DNA of 64,000 nucleotides, taken from positions 496,001 to 560,000 of the forward strand of contig NZ_JANUGQ010000001.1 of the NCBI RefSeq assembly GCF_024756275.1, in the 5' to 3' direction. Under the pieces are notes generated by a model. It saw only the letters and a list, made by a program, of their open reading frames with translations. It was not told the DNA's origin and searched no databases. The position numbers and the translations under genes were made by a program. Each line of letters opens with the position of its first letter. The stretch's first letter is position 1. Of the stretch, positions 48,612 to 58,169 are shown in pieces. This stretch comes from Streptomyces pyxinae. Lineage in GTDB: Bacteria > Actinomycetota > Actinomycetes > Streptomycetales > Streptomycetaceae.

Positions 48612-49149
48612 ACGGTTTCCTTCCAGCGTCGCCCGCTTAGGTGACCTCGCGGGCGCGATCGTGCCCCTTGGCACAGGTCCCCCCACTGCTGGGTCACGGG
48701 GGACGCGGGCCCGGTGGGCTGCTCCCCTGCGGGAGCGCCGCGTGGTGCTGCGGGCGGCGTACGGCTGACAGGTCTTGAGTTGTGGGGTCCGCTCCCCTCG
48801 GACGCGCCCATGGGCGTGCCTCGGGATGCGGGTGTGCCGTACGCGGGGCCTGACGGAAGCAAGACTTTGCCGGAACCGGGCGGCGCAAGGCAATTCTTCA
48901 CCGGGTGTGAAAGCTCACACCTCGTTCGTCCCGCCAGTTTCGGGGAATCCGATGCGCGCTCGGCCGCCGTCCGGATAAGCTCTCGGGCTTTGTCCGGAGC
49001 CCTCAACTCCGGGACATCGGAGGAGACTTCCCGAACGGCCCGGTACTTCGAGCTTGCCCCGTTACGTCCCCTCCACGGAGCCCGCGCCGGGCCCGGCACC
49101 TCCCGCTCCGCCCCCCGACCGTCCCCGGTCGGCGTGTCGCGGCCGTGGC
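48612..49149 (-). other. long leader and promoter region of the SLT gene
   Basis: The minus-strand region up to about 48960 is full of inverted repeats (for example CGCCCGC with GCGGGCG around 48630-48655, and CTCCCGCAGGGGAG). GTGTGAAAGCTCACAC (48905-48920) is a perfect 16-bp palindrome, possibly an operator or hairpin. A structured 5' leader is plausible; no riboswitch consensus could be confirmed by eye. Confidence 0.45.
48905..48920. promoter_or_regulatory. perfect 16-bp palindrome in the SLT gene upstream region
   Basis: GTGTGAAAGCTCACAC matches its complement apart from the central AAGCT imbalance: GTGTGA and TCACAC are exact arms around AAGC. It lies about 300 bases before the SLT start, near where a promoter would be. 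Confidence 0.4.
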
Positions 49150-49293
49150 GACCACCGGGACCACCGGGACCACCGGGACCACCGGGACCACCGGGACCAC
49201 CGGGACCACCGGGACCACCGGGACCACCGGGACCACCGGGATTGTTGGGGCCGTTGGGGCCGTTGGGGCCGTTGGGGCCGTTGGGGCCACCGG
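49150..49293. repeat. 9-bp minisatellite in two variant blocks
   Basis: Ten exact copies of GACCACCGG are followed by GATTGTTGG, four copies of GGCCGTTGG and one GGCCACCGG, sixteen units in all. Any frame reads Gly-Pro-Pro, Thr-Thr-Gly or Gly-Pro-Gly/Asn repeats, but no gene with a proper start was found. It lies between the phoH stop and the SLT gene upstream region. Confidence 0.95.
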
Positions 49294-49437
49294 AACCGGC
49301 GAACACCCGCCGGGTCCGCCGGATATGCCGGACATGCCGGACCGCGCACACCGGACGGTGCGCGCGGTCCTTGTTCTCCGGGTTCTCCGGGTCTCCGGGT
49401 CTCCGGGATTCCGGACGCCGGACGTCCGGGCGGTGGG

Positions 49438-50760
49438 TCAGATCTGGACGTCCTCCAGCATCTCGGTCACCAGGGCGGCGATCTGGGAGCGCTCCGACCG
49501 GGCGAGGGTGACATGCGCGAAGAGCGGATGCCCCTTCAGCTTCTCCACGACGGCGACGACTCCGTCGTACCGGCCGACCCGCAGGTTGTCCCGCTGGGCC
49601 ACGTCATGGGTGAGGACCACCCGGGAGTTCGCCCCGATCCGGGACAGCACGGTCAGCAGGACGTTCCGCTCCAGCGACTGGGCCTCGTCCACGATGACGA
49701 AGGCGTCGTGGAGCGAGCGGCCCCGGATGTGGGTGAGCGGCAGGACCTCCAGCATGCCTCTGCCCAGCACCTCGTCGATGACCTCGCGGCCGGCCACCGC
49801 CGAGAGCGTGTCGAAGACCGCCTGCGCCCAGGGGTTCATCTTCTCGGCCTCGGTGCCCGGCAGATAGCCCAGCTCCTGCCCGCCCACCGCGTACAGCGGC
49901 CGGAAGACCATCACCTTCTGATGCTGACGCCGCTCCAGCACCGCTTCCAGACCGGCGCAGAGGGCCAGCGCCGACTTGCCGGTGCCGGCCCGGCCGCCCA
50001 GCGAGACGATGCCGACCTCCGGGTCGAGGAGCAGGTCGAGCGCGATGCGCTGCTCGGCGCTGCGCCCCCGGATGCCGAACGCCTCCCGGTCGCCGCGGAC
50101 CAGGCGTACCGTTCCTTCGGGCGTGACCCGGCCGAGCGCCTTGCCGCGCTCGGACTGGAGCACCAGACCGGTGTGCACCGGCAGGCCGTCGGCCTCCGGG
50201 ACCCGCAGGATCTCCTCGGCGTACAGCAGGTCGATCTGCTCGGCCGTCAGCGGCAGCTCGGTCATACCGGTCCAGCCGGAGTCGGTGATGGCGAGCTCCG
50301 CGCGGTACTCCTCGGCCAGCAGGCCGACGGAGGACGCCTTGATGCGCAGCGGCAGGTCCTTGGAGACGACGGTGACGTCGTACCCCTCGGCCTGGAGGTT
50401 GCGGGCGACGGCGAGGATCCGCGCGTCGTTGTCACCGAGGCGGTAGCCGGCCGGCAGCACGCTGGCGTCCGAGTGGTTGAGCTCCACGCGCAGGGTCCCG
50501 CCGAGCTCCCCGACGGGCAGCGGGACGTCGAGACGGCCGAACCGGACCCGGAGGTCGTCCAGCAGGCGTAGCGCCTGCCGGGCGAAATAGCCGAGTTCGG
50601 GATGGTGCCGCTTGGCCTCCAGTTCCGTGACGACCACGATCGGGAGCACGACCTCGTGCTCGTCGAAGCGGGACACGGCGTTGGGATCGGCCAGCAGGAC
50701 GCTGGTGTCGAGAACATAGGTGCGCCTGTCGGACATACGGCGCTTTGTGCTGGTCACCAC
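49438..50760 (-). CDS. PhoH-family ATPase with PIN ribonuclease domain
   Basis: This 440-residue protein (GTG at 50760; ATG at 50736 is an alternative) has a PIN domain at about residues 14-140. Visible parts are [35 protein letters not shown] and [13 protein letters not shown], which give the acidic active-site residues. A PhoH P-loop domain follows ([20 protein letters not shown]) with Walker [14 protein letters not shown] and the sensor [11 protein letters not shown]. PhoH2 proteins are RNA helicase-ribonucleases. This is an RNA turnover enzyme by homology. Two dyads lie upstream. Confidence 0.94.
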   Translation of the reverse strand: MVTSTKRRMSDRRTYVLDTSVLLADPNAVSRFDEHEVVLPIVVVTELEAKRHHPELGYFARQALRLLDDLRVRFGRLDVPLPVGELGGTLRVELNHSDASVLPAGYRLGDNDARILAVARNLQAEGYDVTVVSKDLPLRIKASSVGLLAEEYRAELAITDSGWTGMTELPLTAEQIDLLYAEEILRVPEADGLPVHTGLVLQSERGKALGRVTPEGTVRLVRGDREAFGIRGRSAEQRIALDLLLDPEVGIVSLGGRAGTGKSALALCAGLEAVLERRQHQKVMVFRPLYAVGGQELGYLPGTEAEKMNPWAQAVFDTLSAVAGREVIDEVLGRGMLEVLPLTHIRGRSLHDAFVIVDEAQSLERNVLLTVLSRIGANSRVVLTHDVAQRDNLRVGRYDGVVAVVEKLKGHPLFAHVTLARSERSQIAALVTEMLEDVQI

Positions 50761-51472
50761 GGAAGGACGTACCCCCTCGGATCAGGTCGGGGTGCGACGG
50801 CGGCGCGCCGGGCGCCGCGGGGGGATGGGCCAGGAAGCGGGCCACGACGCCCGGACCGGCGGGCGGTCCCCGGCGTCGTCCGTGCGCGGACGGCACGGTT
50901 CGCACGGCGGTGGTCCTGGTGCAAAGGGCCTCCCTGGGTGGGCGGGCTCCTGCCGCTCACTCAGGGAGGGATATTCCCTCCAACGCGCGGGGCCATGCCA
51001 TGGCATATGACGACGCGTCGGTGAACGCCGGGTGACCGGCGTGAACTCCCGGTGGCCGGCGGCGGTAGGACCGGGGGCCGGAGCGGGTGCCACCAGGGCG
51101 GGGCGGTGATACGGCCCCGGGGCCGGCCGGTACGGCCCGGGGGCGGCCCCGCGGGTGAGGCGGGGCGGCCCCCGGCCGGGCCCGAACCGCGCGGCTGCGC
51201 CGTCCGGGTGAGGCCGGGTGTTGGGGTACGGGTGGCCGCGGAAGGCGGTCCGCAAACCACCGGATCGGGCGACGGATCGCCGCTCCGGGCGACCGGGGCC
51301 GGGCGACCGGGCGCCGGCGACCTCGGGACCGGGTGCCGGCTTCCCGGCGACCGCGGGGCCGGGTTGCCGGAGGGCCGGGGTTACCGGCGACCGCGGGGCC
51401 GGGGGCCGGGTTACCGGAGACCCGGGCGGCCCCGGGGTCGGGGCCGGGATGCCGGGCTCCCGGGCGGCGCGG
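50761..51472. other. 712-base region between phoH and uppS
   Basis: No gene was found. It carries two dyads (50965-51006), which may belong to the phoH promoter, and, near uppS (51260-51470), imperfect GCGACCGCGGGGCCGGG repeats in its 3' region. Confidence 0.45.
50965..51006. promoter_or_regulatory. two palindromes upstream of the PhoH gene
   Basis: GGAGGGA, TAT, TCCCTCC (50965-50981) and ATGCCATGGCAT (50995-51006) are both exact inverted repeats, 13 bases apart, about 205 to 246 bases before the phoH start. Confidence 0.4.
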
Positions 51473-52234
51473 TCAGGTGCCGTAGCGGCGGTGGCGGGCG
51501 GCGTAGTCGCGCAGCGCCCGCAGGAAGTCGACCTTGCGGAAGGCCGGCCAGTGGACCTCGCAGAAGTAGTACTCGGAGTGGGCGCTCTGCCAGAGCATGA
51601 AGCCCGAGAGCCGCTGCTCCCCGCTGGTGCGGATCACCAGGTCCGGGTCGGGCTGGCCCCGGGTGTAGAGGTGCTCCGCGATCAGGTCGATGTCGACGAC
51701 CTCGGCCAGCTCCTCGAAGCTCGTGCCCTTCGCCGCGTGCTCCAGGAGCAGCGAGCGCACCGCGTCCGCGATCTCCTGCCGGCCGCCGTAACCGACGGCC
51801 ACGTTGACGAGTATGCCCGTGTTGTTCCGGGTGGCCTGTGCGGCCTCCTTCAGCACGGTCTGGGTGCGGGCGGGCAGCAGATCGAGGCCACCCACATGGT
51901 GGACGCGCCAGCGGCCGTCGGCGGCGAGCGCCCGTACGGCGCCCTCGATGATGCCGAGGAGCGGGACCAGCTGCTCCTCGGGGCGGTTGAGGTTGTCGGT
52001 GGAGAGCATCCAGAGGGTGACGACCTCGACATCCGTCTCGGCGCACCAGCCCAGCAGCTCCTGGATCTTGCTCGCCCCGGCCTGGTGCCCCTGCTCGGGC
52101 GTGCCGCCGGACGCCTTGGCCCAGCGCCGGTTGCCGTCGAGGATGACGCCGATGTGCTTGGGCACCTGATCGTGGTCGAGGCGGCCCTCCACCCGGTGTG
52201 CGTAGAGCCGGTACACCAGGTCGCGCAAGTTCAC
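51473..52234 (-). CDS. uppS: isoprenyl (cis-prenyl) diphosphate synthase, UppS type
   Basis: This 253-residue enzyme has the cis-prenyltransferase blocks: HIGVILDGNRRWAKASGGTP (catalytic Asp33), TLWMLSTDNLNRPEEQL, and RTSGEQRLSGFMLWQSAHSE with YYFCEVHWPAFRKVDFLRAL. It condenses IPP onto a short allylic diphosphate. It may make undecaprenyl diphosphate or a shorter chain, since actinobacteria have more than one paralogue. GTG at 52234 follows GAGAGGTGAG. Confidence 0.95.
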   Translation of the reverse strand: MNLRDLVYRLYAHRVEGRLDHDQVPKHIGVILDGNRRWAKASGGTPEQGHQAGASKIQELLGWCAETDVEVVTLWMLSTDNLNRPEEQLVPLLGIIEGAVRALAADGRWRVHHVGGLDLLPARTQTVLKEAAQATRNNTGILVNVAVGYGGRQEIADAVRSLLLEHAAKGTSFEELAEVVDIDLIAEHLYTRGQPDPDLVIRTSGEQRLSGFMLWQSAHSEYYFCEVHWPAFRKVDFLRALRDYAARHRRYGT

Positions 52235-53251
52235 CGATTCTCACCTCTCGATTTTTCTGGGGTCCCGGGGCTTCCCCGGGCCGCCCGGGGGCCCGCCCAT
52301 CCGTCCCGGAGTCGGGAGGTACGGCGTCGGCCCGGGGGAAGGCGGCACGGCTCTCGGCCTCGGCTCGCCATGGGGTTCCCGAGTCCGCCACATTACTGGG
52401 CGGGGGTCACAGCCACCCAACCCGGTCTGTCACAGCTCCGTGATAAGGAGGGCCACCCGCCTGATACCCCCTCATACCGTGCGGCCGGCGAGCGCCCCGG
52501 CGCCGTGGCGCGCCGCCGGTGCCCGCGCGGTGGTCCGGGACCGCCCGCCGCCCCCCACCCGGGCCGGGGCTCCCTGGTGTCTCCGCCGGGACCGGCTCCG
52601 CCTCCCTCCGGGCCGTGGGGGGCGGCGGAGACGGGCTCGTACGTGTGTGTCTATGTGTGTATGTGGTACGTGCTTACGCCTGTCCGCCCGCGCCGCTCGG
52701 GGTCTCATCGGGGCCGCCGGAGCTCGCGCCGGGCGGCCGGGATCGCGCGGGGGGGGCGGCCGGGGTTCGCCGGGGGCGGTCGGGTGACGGAGTGCGCCGG
52801 TGTCTGCCGCGGCCGGCGAGGGCGGCGGGGGCGGACCCCGGAGGCGGGCCGGGCCGGGAAAGAGAAACGGGCCGGTCCGTGGGGGGGGATACGGACCGGC
52901 CCGAGGGGGGGTTTCCACCATAACCCTTCGTAAGGGCCGGCGGGTGCCACGACAGGCCGCGATGACTCGCTGGAGTCGGAAATCCCCAGTACGGACGGCC
53001 GCGTGGCCGGGCAGGAGCGGTCACCCGGCCCTCTTTCGCCACTCCGGTGCGTCACCCTTGCGGAAGTGCGCCCGGTTGACGCCCCGGCGGTACTCCTTCG
53101 GCGGCCCGCGTCCGCCGGCGCGGAAACCGGGCGGCCGGCGCCGGGGGCGGGCGGCCCGGACGGGACCGGGTGAGCCGGTGCGAGCCGGGGTGAGCCGCGT
53201 GAGCCGGGCGGTCCCGAGCGGTACCGGGCGGCCCGGGTCGGCCCCGGGCGG
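52235..53251. other. 1-kb intergenic region upstream of uppS
   Basis: No gene is supported on either strand. The uppS promoter should be in the lower-GC patch near 52380-52460. TG-rich sequence occurs at 52640-52675, and hairpins at 52868-52903 and 52924-52936. The rest is GC-rich spacer. Confidence 0.45.
52868..52903. terminator. 13-bp hairpin terminator
   Basis: CGGGCCGGTCCGT, a ten-base loop of GGGGGGGGAT, then the exact complement. It lies downstream of the DUF2079 gene on the minus strand and could end its transcript. Confidence 0.65.
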
Positions 53252-54772
53252 TCAGCCGTGCCGGAGCAGGGTGATCCCGTCCCGCTCGGCCACCAGGGTG
53301 TAGCCGTACGACCGCCGGGCGGCGGCGAGTTCGGCCTCCTGCTGCTGCGGCGGATAGGGCCAGTGCCCGGTGCGGTACGGCCATGCCTCGGGCGCGCGGC
53401 GGTCGTGGACGATCCACTCGGCGGTCGGCGGCGGCAGCCGCTTCCGGTCGTACTCGTAGAGCCTGCCCGCCACCGGGAAGGTCGGGAAGATCACCACGGT
53501 GCAGCGCGCGGTGAGCTGGGGGGCCAGCCGGTTGGAGGCGGCCACCGTCGCCCCGTCCGGGATCCGGGCGAGCAGGGCCCGGGCGGCCTGGATGTGCGGG
53601 GTGGTCCGCCAGGTGGCCCGCTGGGCGAGCTGGGCCAGCGGGAAGGACGGCAGCAGCACCAGGGTGACCCCGAGCACGGTGGCGAGCGAGGCCCGGACGT
53701 GCCGGGCGGCGGCCGGACCGCCGGCGCGGCGCCAGGGGGTGAGCGCGTCGATCAGCCCGGCGAGGACGACGGGCATCAGCACCGCGCTGTAGTGGAAGGC
53801 GGTGCCCCAGTGGAAGCCGTTGGCCGAGAACATCCGCCAGGTGAGGGTCGGCAGGGCGATCAGCGCGAGCGGGGAGCGCAGGGCGAGCAACGCGGACGGG
53901 GCGAAGACCAGCACCAGGGTGGTCGCCTTGACCTCCGGGCGCAGCGCGTCGAGCGGGGCGTGCGCCAGCGTGCCGAGCAGGGAGCCGTACCCCTCGCCGA
54001 GGTTGTCGCCGTGCGCGTAGCCGCCGCCCGGGTTGAAGGCGGGGAGCAGCAGTTCGATCTCGGCCAGCGAGCCGCCGAGCCCGGCCGCGACGGTGAGGAG
54101 GCCGAGCCTGCGGGGGCCCTTGACGGCGATGTACGCGCCGACGGCGGCGAGGGTGAGCCCCAGGTCCTCCTTGACCAGCAGCAGGGGCGCCGCCCAGGCG
54201 ACGGCGGGGCCCCAGCGCCGGGCGCCGAGCGCCGCGAGGGACCAGGCGAGCAGCGGCACGGCCAGCGCGACCTCGTGGAAGTCGAAGGCGGCGGCCGAGG
54301 CGACGCCCCAGCTCAGCCCGTAGCCGGCGGCGACGGCATGGGCGGAGCGCGGCCCCAGCGCGCGGGCCGCCCAGCGGGCGAGCGGCACCACGGCGAGGGC
54401 CAGCAGCGCGGACTGGGCGACGAGCAGACAGAGCGGGGACGGCCAGAGCCGGTAGAACGGGGCGAGTACGGCGAGCAGCGGGTGGAAGTGGTCGCCCAGC
54501 AGGTTGAAGTTCTCACCGCGCAGCGGGACGACCGGCGCCCGCAGCTCGGCGTAGGCACGGACCGCCTGCTCGAAGATGCCCAGGTCGTAGCCGGTGGTGC
54601 GGAGCAGGGCATGGCGGCGCACGGCGACCGTGGCGTAGAGCGCGAACAGGCCCGCCGCCCAGGCCCAGGGGAGCAGGGCGGCGGCCGGGCGGCAGGCGGT
54701 CGGTTCTCCGGCGGGGGCGGGGAGGACGGCGTCGGCCGGATCCCGGTGCACAGTGTCAGGGAATGTCCGCAT
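53252..54772 (-). CDS. DUF2079 membrane protein
   Basis: This 506-residue protein has about 10-12 membrane helices, starting PWAWAAGLFALYATVAV. The DUF2079 signature region includes TTGYDLGIFEQAVRAYAELR and NLLGDHFHPLLAVLAPFYRL; SANGFHWGTAFHYSAVLMPV lies further along. The soluble C-terminus has IPDGATVAASNRLAPQLTAR. The fold resembles lipid-linked sugar transferases (GT-C), but no donor or acceptor is known. An in-frame upstream extension is absent and the start suits the family. Confidence 0.9.
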   Translation of the reverse strand: MRTFPDTVHRDPADAVLPAPAGEPTACRPAAALLPWAWAAGLFALYATVAVRRHALLRTTGYDLGIFEQAVRAYAELRAPVVPLRGENFNLLGDHFHPLLAVLAPFYRLWPSPLCLLVAQSALLALAVVPLARWAARALGPRSAHAVAAGYGLSWGVASAAAFDFHEVALAVPLLAWSLAALGARRWGPAVAWAAPLLLVKEDLGLTLAAVGAYIAVKGPRRLGLLTVAAGLGGSLAEIELLLPAFNPGGGYAHGDNLGEGYGSLLGTLAHAPLDALRPEVKATTLVLVFAPSALLALRSPLALIALPTLTWRMFSANGFHWGTAFHYSAVLMPVVLAGLIDALTPWRRAGGPAAARHVRASLATVLGVTLVLLPSFPLAQLAQRATWRTTPHIQAARALLARIPDGATVAASNRLAPQLTARCTVVIFPTFPVAGRLYEYDRKRLPPPTAEWIVHDRRAPEAWPYRTGHWPYPPQQQEAELAAARRSYGYTLVAERDGITLLRHG

Positions 54773-54861
54773 ACGCCGGAATGCTAGGCGGGTGGAACGC
54801 CGGGCCCGGTGAGGCCGGGAGCGTGGTGCGGGTCATCGGGGATCCCCGGGCCCGGAGGCCG

Positions 54862-55617
54862 TCAGGGGTTCGCCGCGAGGGCGGCGAGGAGCAGGGCGGC
54901 CAGGGTGCCGCCGAGCATGAAGGGGCCGAAGGGGATGGCGCTCCGGCGGCTCGCGCGGCGCAGCAGGATCAGCGCCAGCCCGTACACCGCGCCGAGGACG
55001 AAGCCCGCGAACGCGCCGAGGAAGAGCACGCCCCAGCCGTACCAGCCGAGCGCGACGCCCAGGCCGAGGGCGAGCTTCACGTCCCCGAAGCCCAGGCCGG
55101 CCGGGTTGACCAGGAACAGCACGCCGTAGCCGGCGCCCAGGACCAGCCCGCCGAGCAGGGCGGTGGTCCAGGAGCCCCGGTGGCCCGGCAGCAGGGCCGC
55201 GGCGCCGAGCAGTACGGCCGTCCCGGCGGCGAGCGGCAGGGTCAGCCGGTCCGGCAGCCGGTGGACCCGGGCGTCGACCAGCGCCAGCAGCACCGCGACC
55301 GGCGCCGCCGCCAGCCATCCGGCCAGCTCCGGGCGCGGCCCGGTGGCGGCGGCGAGGGCCGCGCAGACCAGCGCGGTCACCACCGGTGCCGTACGGGCGC
55401 CCGGGGTGCCCGGGCCGGCGGGGCCCGCCCCGGCACAGGCTCCGCACCGGCCGGCGCCGAGCCAGCCGCCGGCCGGACCGGTGAAGGGGTGCCCGGCCGG
55501 GCAGCTGTCCCGCCACGGCTCCTCCGGCTCGACGGCCAGCCGGTAGGCGGCACGCGGCAGCAGCGACCCGGTGGCGGCGCCCCAGAGGGTGGCGGCGGCG
55601 ATCAGCAACGCGTACAC
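54862..55617 (-). CDS. prepilin peptidase (A24 family)
   Basis: This 251-residue protein has about six to seven membrane helices. The two catalytic aspartates are Asp115 in LALVDARVHRLPDRL and Asp179 in GFGDVKLALGLGVA. The N-terminal cysteines (RDSCPAGHPF, GRCGAC) suggest the zinc-type loop of TadV/PilD relatives. It should cleave prepilin leader peptides such as that of the Flp-type pilin encoded at 60273-60494, at the inner face of the membrane. Confidence 0.92.
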   Translation of the reverse strand: MYALLIAAATLWGAATGSLLPRAAYRLAVEPEEPWRDSCPAGHPFTGPAGGWLGAGRCGACAGAGPAGPGTPGARTAPVVTALVCAALAAATGPRPELAGWLAAAPVAVLLALVDARVHRLPDRLTLPLAAGTAVLLGAAALLPGHRGSWTTALLGGLVLGAGYGVLFLVNPAGLGFGDVKLALGLGVALGWYGWGVLFLGAFAGFVLGAVYGLALILLRRASRRSAIPFGPFMLGGTLAALLLAALAANP

Positions 55618-56223
55618 GCGCCGACCCTAGGGCGGCCCGCCGCGCAGGTCATGGGCCCACGGACCCAGGCCGGGACCCAGCCGGACACGACCCGGACGAG
55701 CGGGGCCCGGGGCCCGGGCGGACGACTGTCCGGGCGGGCGCGGCCCGGGCGGACGGCGCCCCAGTCGGACCCAGCCCGAGGCAGACGGGGCCTGGGCGGC
55801 GCGGCCCGGTGGCCGGAGCCCGGACGGACGACGGCCCGGCCGAATGCGGCCCGGGAGGACGGGGCCTGGGCGGACGGAGCCCGGTCGGACGCGGCTCACC
55901 GGGACGACCCGGACCGACAGAGCCCGCACGGAAGCGGCTCCGGCGGACGCGGCCCGGGCGGCGGGACCTGGCCGGACGTAACCCGGGCAGGCCCCGGACG
56001 CGGCTCGGCCGGACGGAGCCCGGGCGGGCGCGGCCCGGAAAGACGGGACCCAACCGGACGGGGCCCGGACGGGGCGCGGCTCGGACGGACACGACCCGGG
56101 CGCGGCCCGGACGGTGACCCAGCCGGACGCGGCTCAGCCGGACGCGGCCCGGGCGGGCGGGACCCAGCGGACCGGCCCCGGGCGGGCGCTACGGCGGGCC
56201 GGCCAGGCGCCGGTCCCGCTCGG
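55618..56223. repeat. GC-rich degenerate repeat tract
   Basis: About 600 bases between the prepilin peptidase and glycosyltransferase genes are loose repeats of GGACGCGGCCCGGGCGG and related units (for example CCCGGGCGGACGG), extending from 55690 to 56180. No gene is credible. Long open frames across it come from the composition. Confidence 0.6.
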
Positions 56224-57465
56224 CTACGGCGGGCCGGAGCCGAGCAGGGTCAGCGCCCCGTAGACCCCCGAGGCGACCGCCAGCGGGGCCAGCACCAGCG
56301 CCGTGCGCCGGTCCCGGAGCCGGGCCAGCGCCACCGCCGCCGGAAGCAGCAGCGGGAAGGCGGGCATCATCAGCCGGGGCCGGGAGCCGAAGTAGGCGGC
56401 GCCGATCAGCGAGACCACCACCAGCGTCAGCGTGTACACCAGCACCGGGAGCGGCTGGCGCTGCCGGACGCAGAGCAGGCACACCCAGCCGACCAGCGCC
56501 AGCGCGGCGAGCAGCCCGACTCCGGCGAGCGGCGCCGGACCGGTCAGATTGGCCCAGATGAAACGGGCGAGGGCGACTCCCCCGTCGACGCTGTTGCCCC
56601 AGGCGGCCTGGATCTCGAAGTACGCGGTGGGGCTGGACCGGCGGACCGCCACGAACACCACGTATCCGAGCCAGCCCAGCGGGGCGAGCAGCACCCCCGC
56701 GACCATCCGGAGCCCGGCCCGGCGCTCCCGCACCGCCCGCACCACCGCCGTCACACCGAGCGCGGCAATCAGCGCGACGGCCGACGGACGGGTGAGCCCG
56801 GCCACCGCGCAGAGGGCGCCCGCCAGGATCCACCGGTCGCGCAGCACCGCGTAGAGCGACCAGGCGGCGAAGGCGGTGAAGAGCGTCTCGGTGTACGCCA
56901 TGGACTGGACGAACGCCGTCGGATACCCGCCCCAGAGCACGGCCAGCAGCACCCCCGCCCGCCGCCCGGCGACCAGCGTCCCGACCGCGTACATCCCCCA
57001 GGCGGCCCCCAGCGCCGCTGTCCAGGAGACCAGCAGCCCCGCCTCACCGGCCGTCAGCGGCAGCACCGCCGACAGGCCCCGCTCCAGGGCGGGCAGCAGC
57101 GGGAAGAAGGCCAGGTCGGAGTGGACCGCCCCGTCCGGCAGGGTGGCCTGGTACCCGTATCCGTGCTCGGCGATCCGGGCGTACCAGACCGCGTCCCAGC
57201 GGCCGGTGAGCCGGTGCCACGCGTCCTCGCCGGCCGGCACGGCGGCGACGGCGAGCGCCAGCAGACCCACCAGGCGGACCGCCGCGTATCCGGCCAGCGC
57301 GACCAGGGCACCGCGCCCCGCGACGGCACCCCGGCCGGCGGGCGGTACCGCACGGTCATTCCGGTCGATCAAGGTGTTCTGCGCGTTCCGGGATTCTCGG
57401 CCTCTCCGGGCTTTCCGGTCCAGGAGCTGGGACATGCGGTCGATTATGTCGGTACCCGCCGACAA
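56224..57465 (-). CDS. GT-C mannosyltransferase-like (PIG-V type) membrane protein
   Basis: This 413-residue protein has about ten membrane helices. Near the N-terminus it has LTGRWDAVWYARIAEHGYGY, the catalytic loop of PIG-V-type GT-C enzymes, whose Asp is likely catalytic. FVQSMAYTETLFTAFAAWSL follows. It should use a lipid-linked sugar donor to modify a surface glycan or protein. Substrate and donor are not known. The start at 57465 may be later, since the first 45 residues look non-conserved. Confidence 0.85.
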   Translation of the reverse strand: MSAGTDIIDRMSQLLDRKARRGRESRNAQNTLIDRNDRAVPPAGRGAVAGRGALVALAGYAAVRLVGLLALAVAAVPAGEDAWHRLTGRWDAVWYARIAEHGYGYQATLPDGAVHSDLAFFPLLPALERGLSAVLPLTAGEAGLLVSWTAALGAAWGMYAVGTLVAGRRAGVLLAVLWGGYPTAFVQSMAYTETLFTAFAAWSLYAVLRDRWILAGALCAVAGLTRPSAVALIAALGVTAVVRAVRERRAGLRMVAGVLLAPLGWLGYVVFVAVRRSSPTAYFEIQAAWGNSVDGGVALARFIWANLTGPAPLAGVGLLAALALVGWVCLLCVRQRQPLPVLVYTLTLVVVSLIGAAYFGSRPRLMMPAFPLLLPAAVALARLRDRRTALVLAPLAVASGVYGALTLLGSGPP

Positions 57466-57608
57466 CCGGCCCGGGGCCGGTGAGGGGCCCGGTGGGGAGG
57501 CCCGGTCCGGCGGCCTCGGACCCGTACGGCGAAGCCCGTGAAGGCGGTGAAGGCAGCGAAGGCGGTGAAGCCGGCCGGTGCGGGGCCCGGCGGCGGTACG
57601 GTCGGGCC

Positions 57609-58028
57609 ATGGGGAAGGACAGGGACGGCAGGGGCAGGAGCAGGGGCAGGAGCACAGGCCCGGGCACGGGGGCGGGGAAGTGGCGGGACGGGGCGGCCAC
57701 CCTGACGGTGCCGGACCGGCCGGACGCGCGAGTGCCGCTGGAGATCGCCGCCTCCTACCGGACCCGCGCCCGGGGGCTGCTGGGCCGGGACGGGGTGACG
57801 GGCGCGCTGCTGCTGACGCCGTGCGCGAGCGTGCACACCTTCCGGATGCGGTTCGCCATCGATGTGGCCTATCTGGACCGGCGGCTGGCCGTTCTCGCCG
57901 TCCGGACCATGCCGCCGGGCCGGCTGGGACTCCCCCGGCTCCGTGCCCGCCATGTGCTGGAGGCCGAGGCGGGCGCCCTGGCCCGCTGGGGCGTCCGCCC
58001 CGGCACCCGGCTGACGATCGGCCCCTGA
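57609..58028 (+). CDS. DUF192 protein
   Basis: The ATG at 57609 gives 139 residues. The first 25 are Gly/Arg-rich. The DUF192 domain has YRTRARGLLGRDGVTGALLL, TPCASVHTFRMRFAIDVAYL and RARHVLEAEAGALARWGV. The Thr-Phe-Arg-Met-Arg-Phe-Ala-Ile-Asp-Val stretch is the family core. Function is unknown. It runs opposite to the Tad genes that follow. Confidence 0.9.
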   Translation: MGKDRDGRGRSRGRSTGPGTGAGKWRDGAATLTVPDRPDARVPLEIAASYRTRARGLLGRDGVTGALLLTPCASVHTFRMRFAIDVAYLDRRLAVLAVRTMPPGRLGLPRLRARHVLEAEAGALARWGVRPGTRLTIGP

Positions 58029-58169
58029 GCGACGCCGCCGGGGGCGGCCCTCGGGAGCGACCCCCGGGGCCCCGGGCCGGGCGGCCCCGGGGCCGGTGTG
58101 CGTCGCCAGGGGCCCGCCGGTGTCAGCCGGCGGGGCGGGCCGGGGTGAGCCGCCGGGAGCCCGTCGGTG

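Noticed and set aside
49150..49293. CRISPR array
   Set aside because: Units are 9 bases with no spacers, and no cas genes are present.
48608..49511. Collagen-like Gly-X-Y frames on both strands over the 9-bp repeat
   Set aside because: Any frame of the repeat codes Gly-rich sequence; neither strand has a convincing start or a conserved non-repeat part.
54763..57483. A 906-codon open frame on the plus strand
   Set aside because: It is antisense to the prepilin peptidase and glycosyltransferase genes and crosses the repeat tract; composition is Gly/Arg/Gln-rich with no domain.
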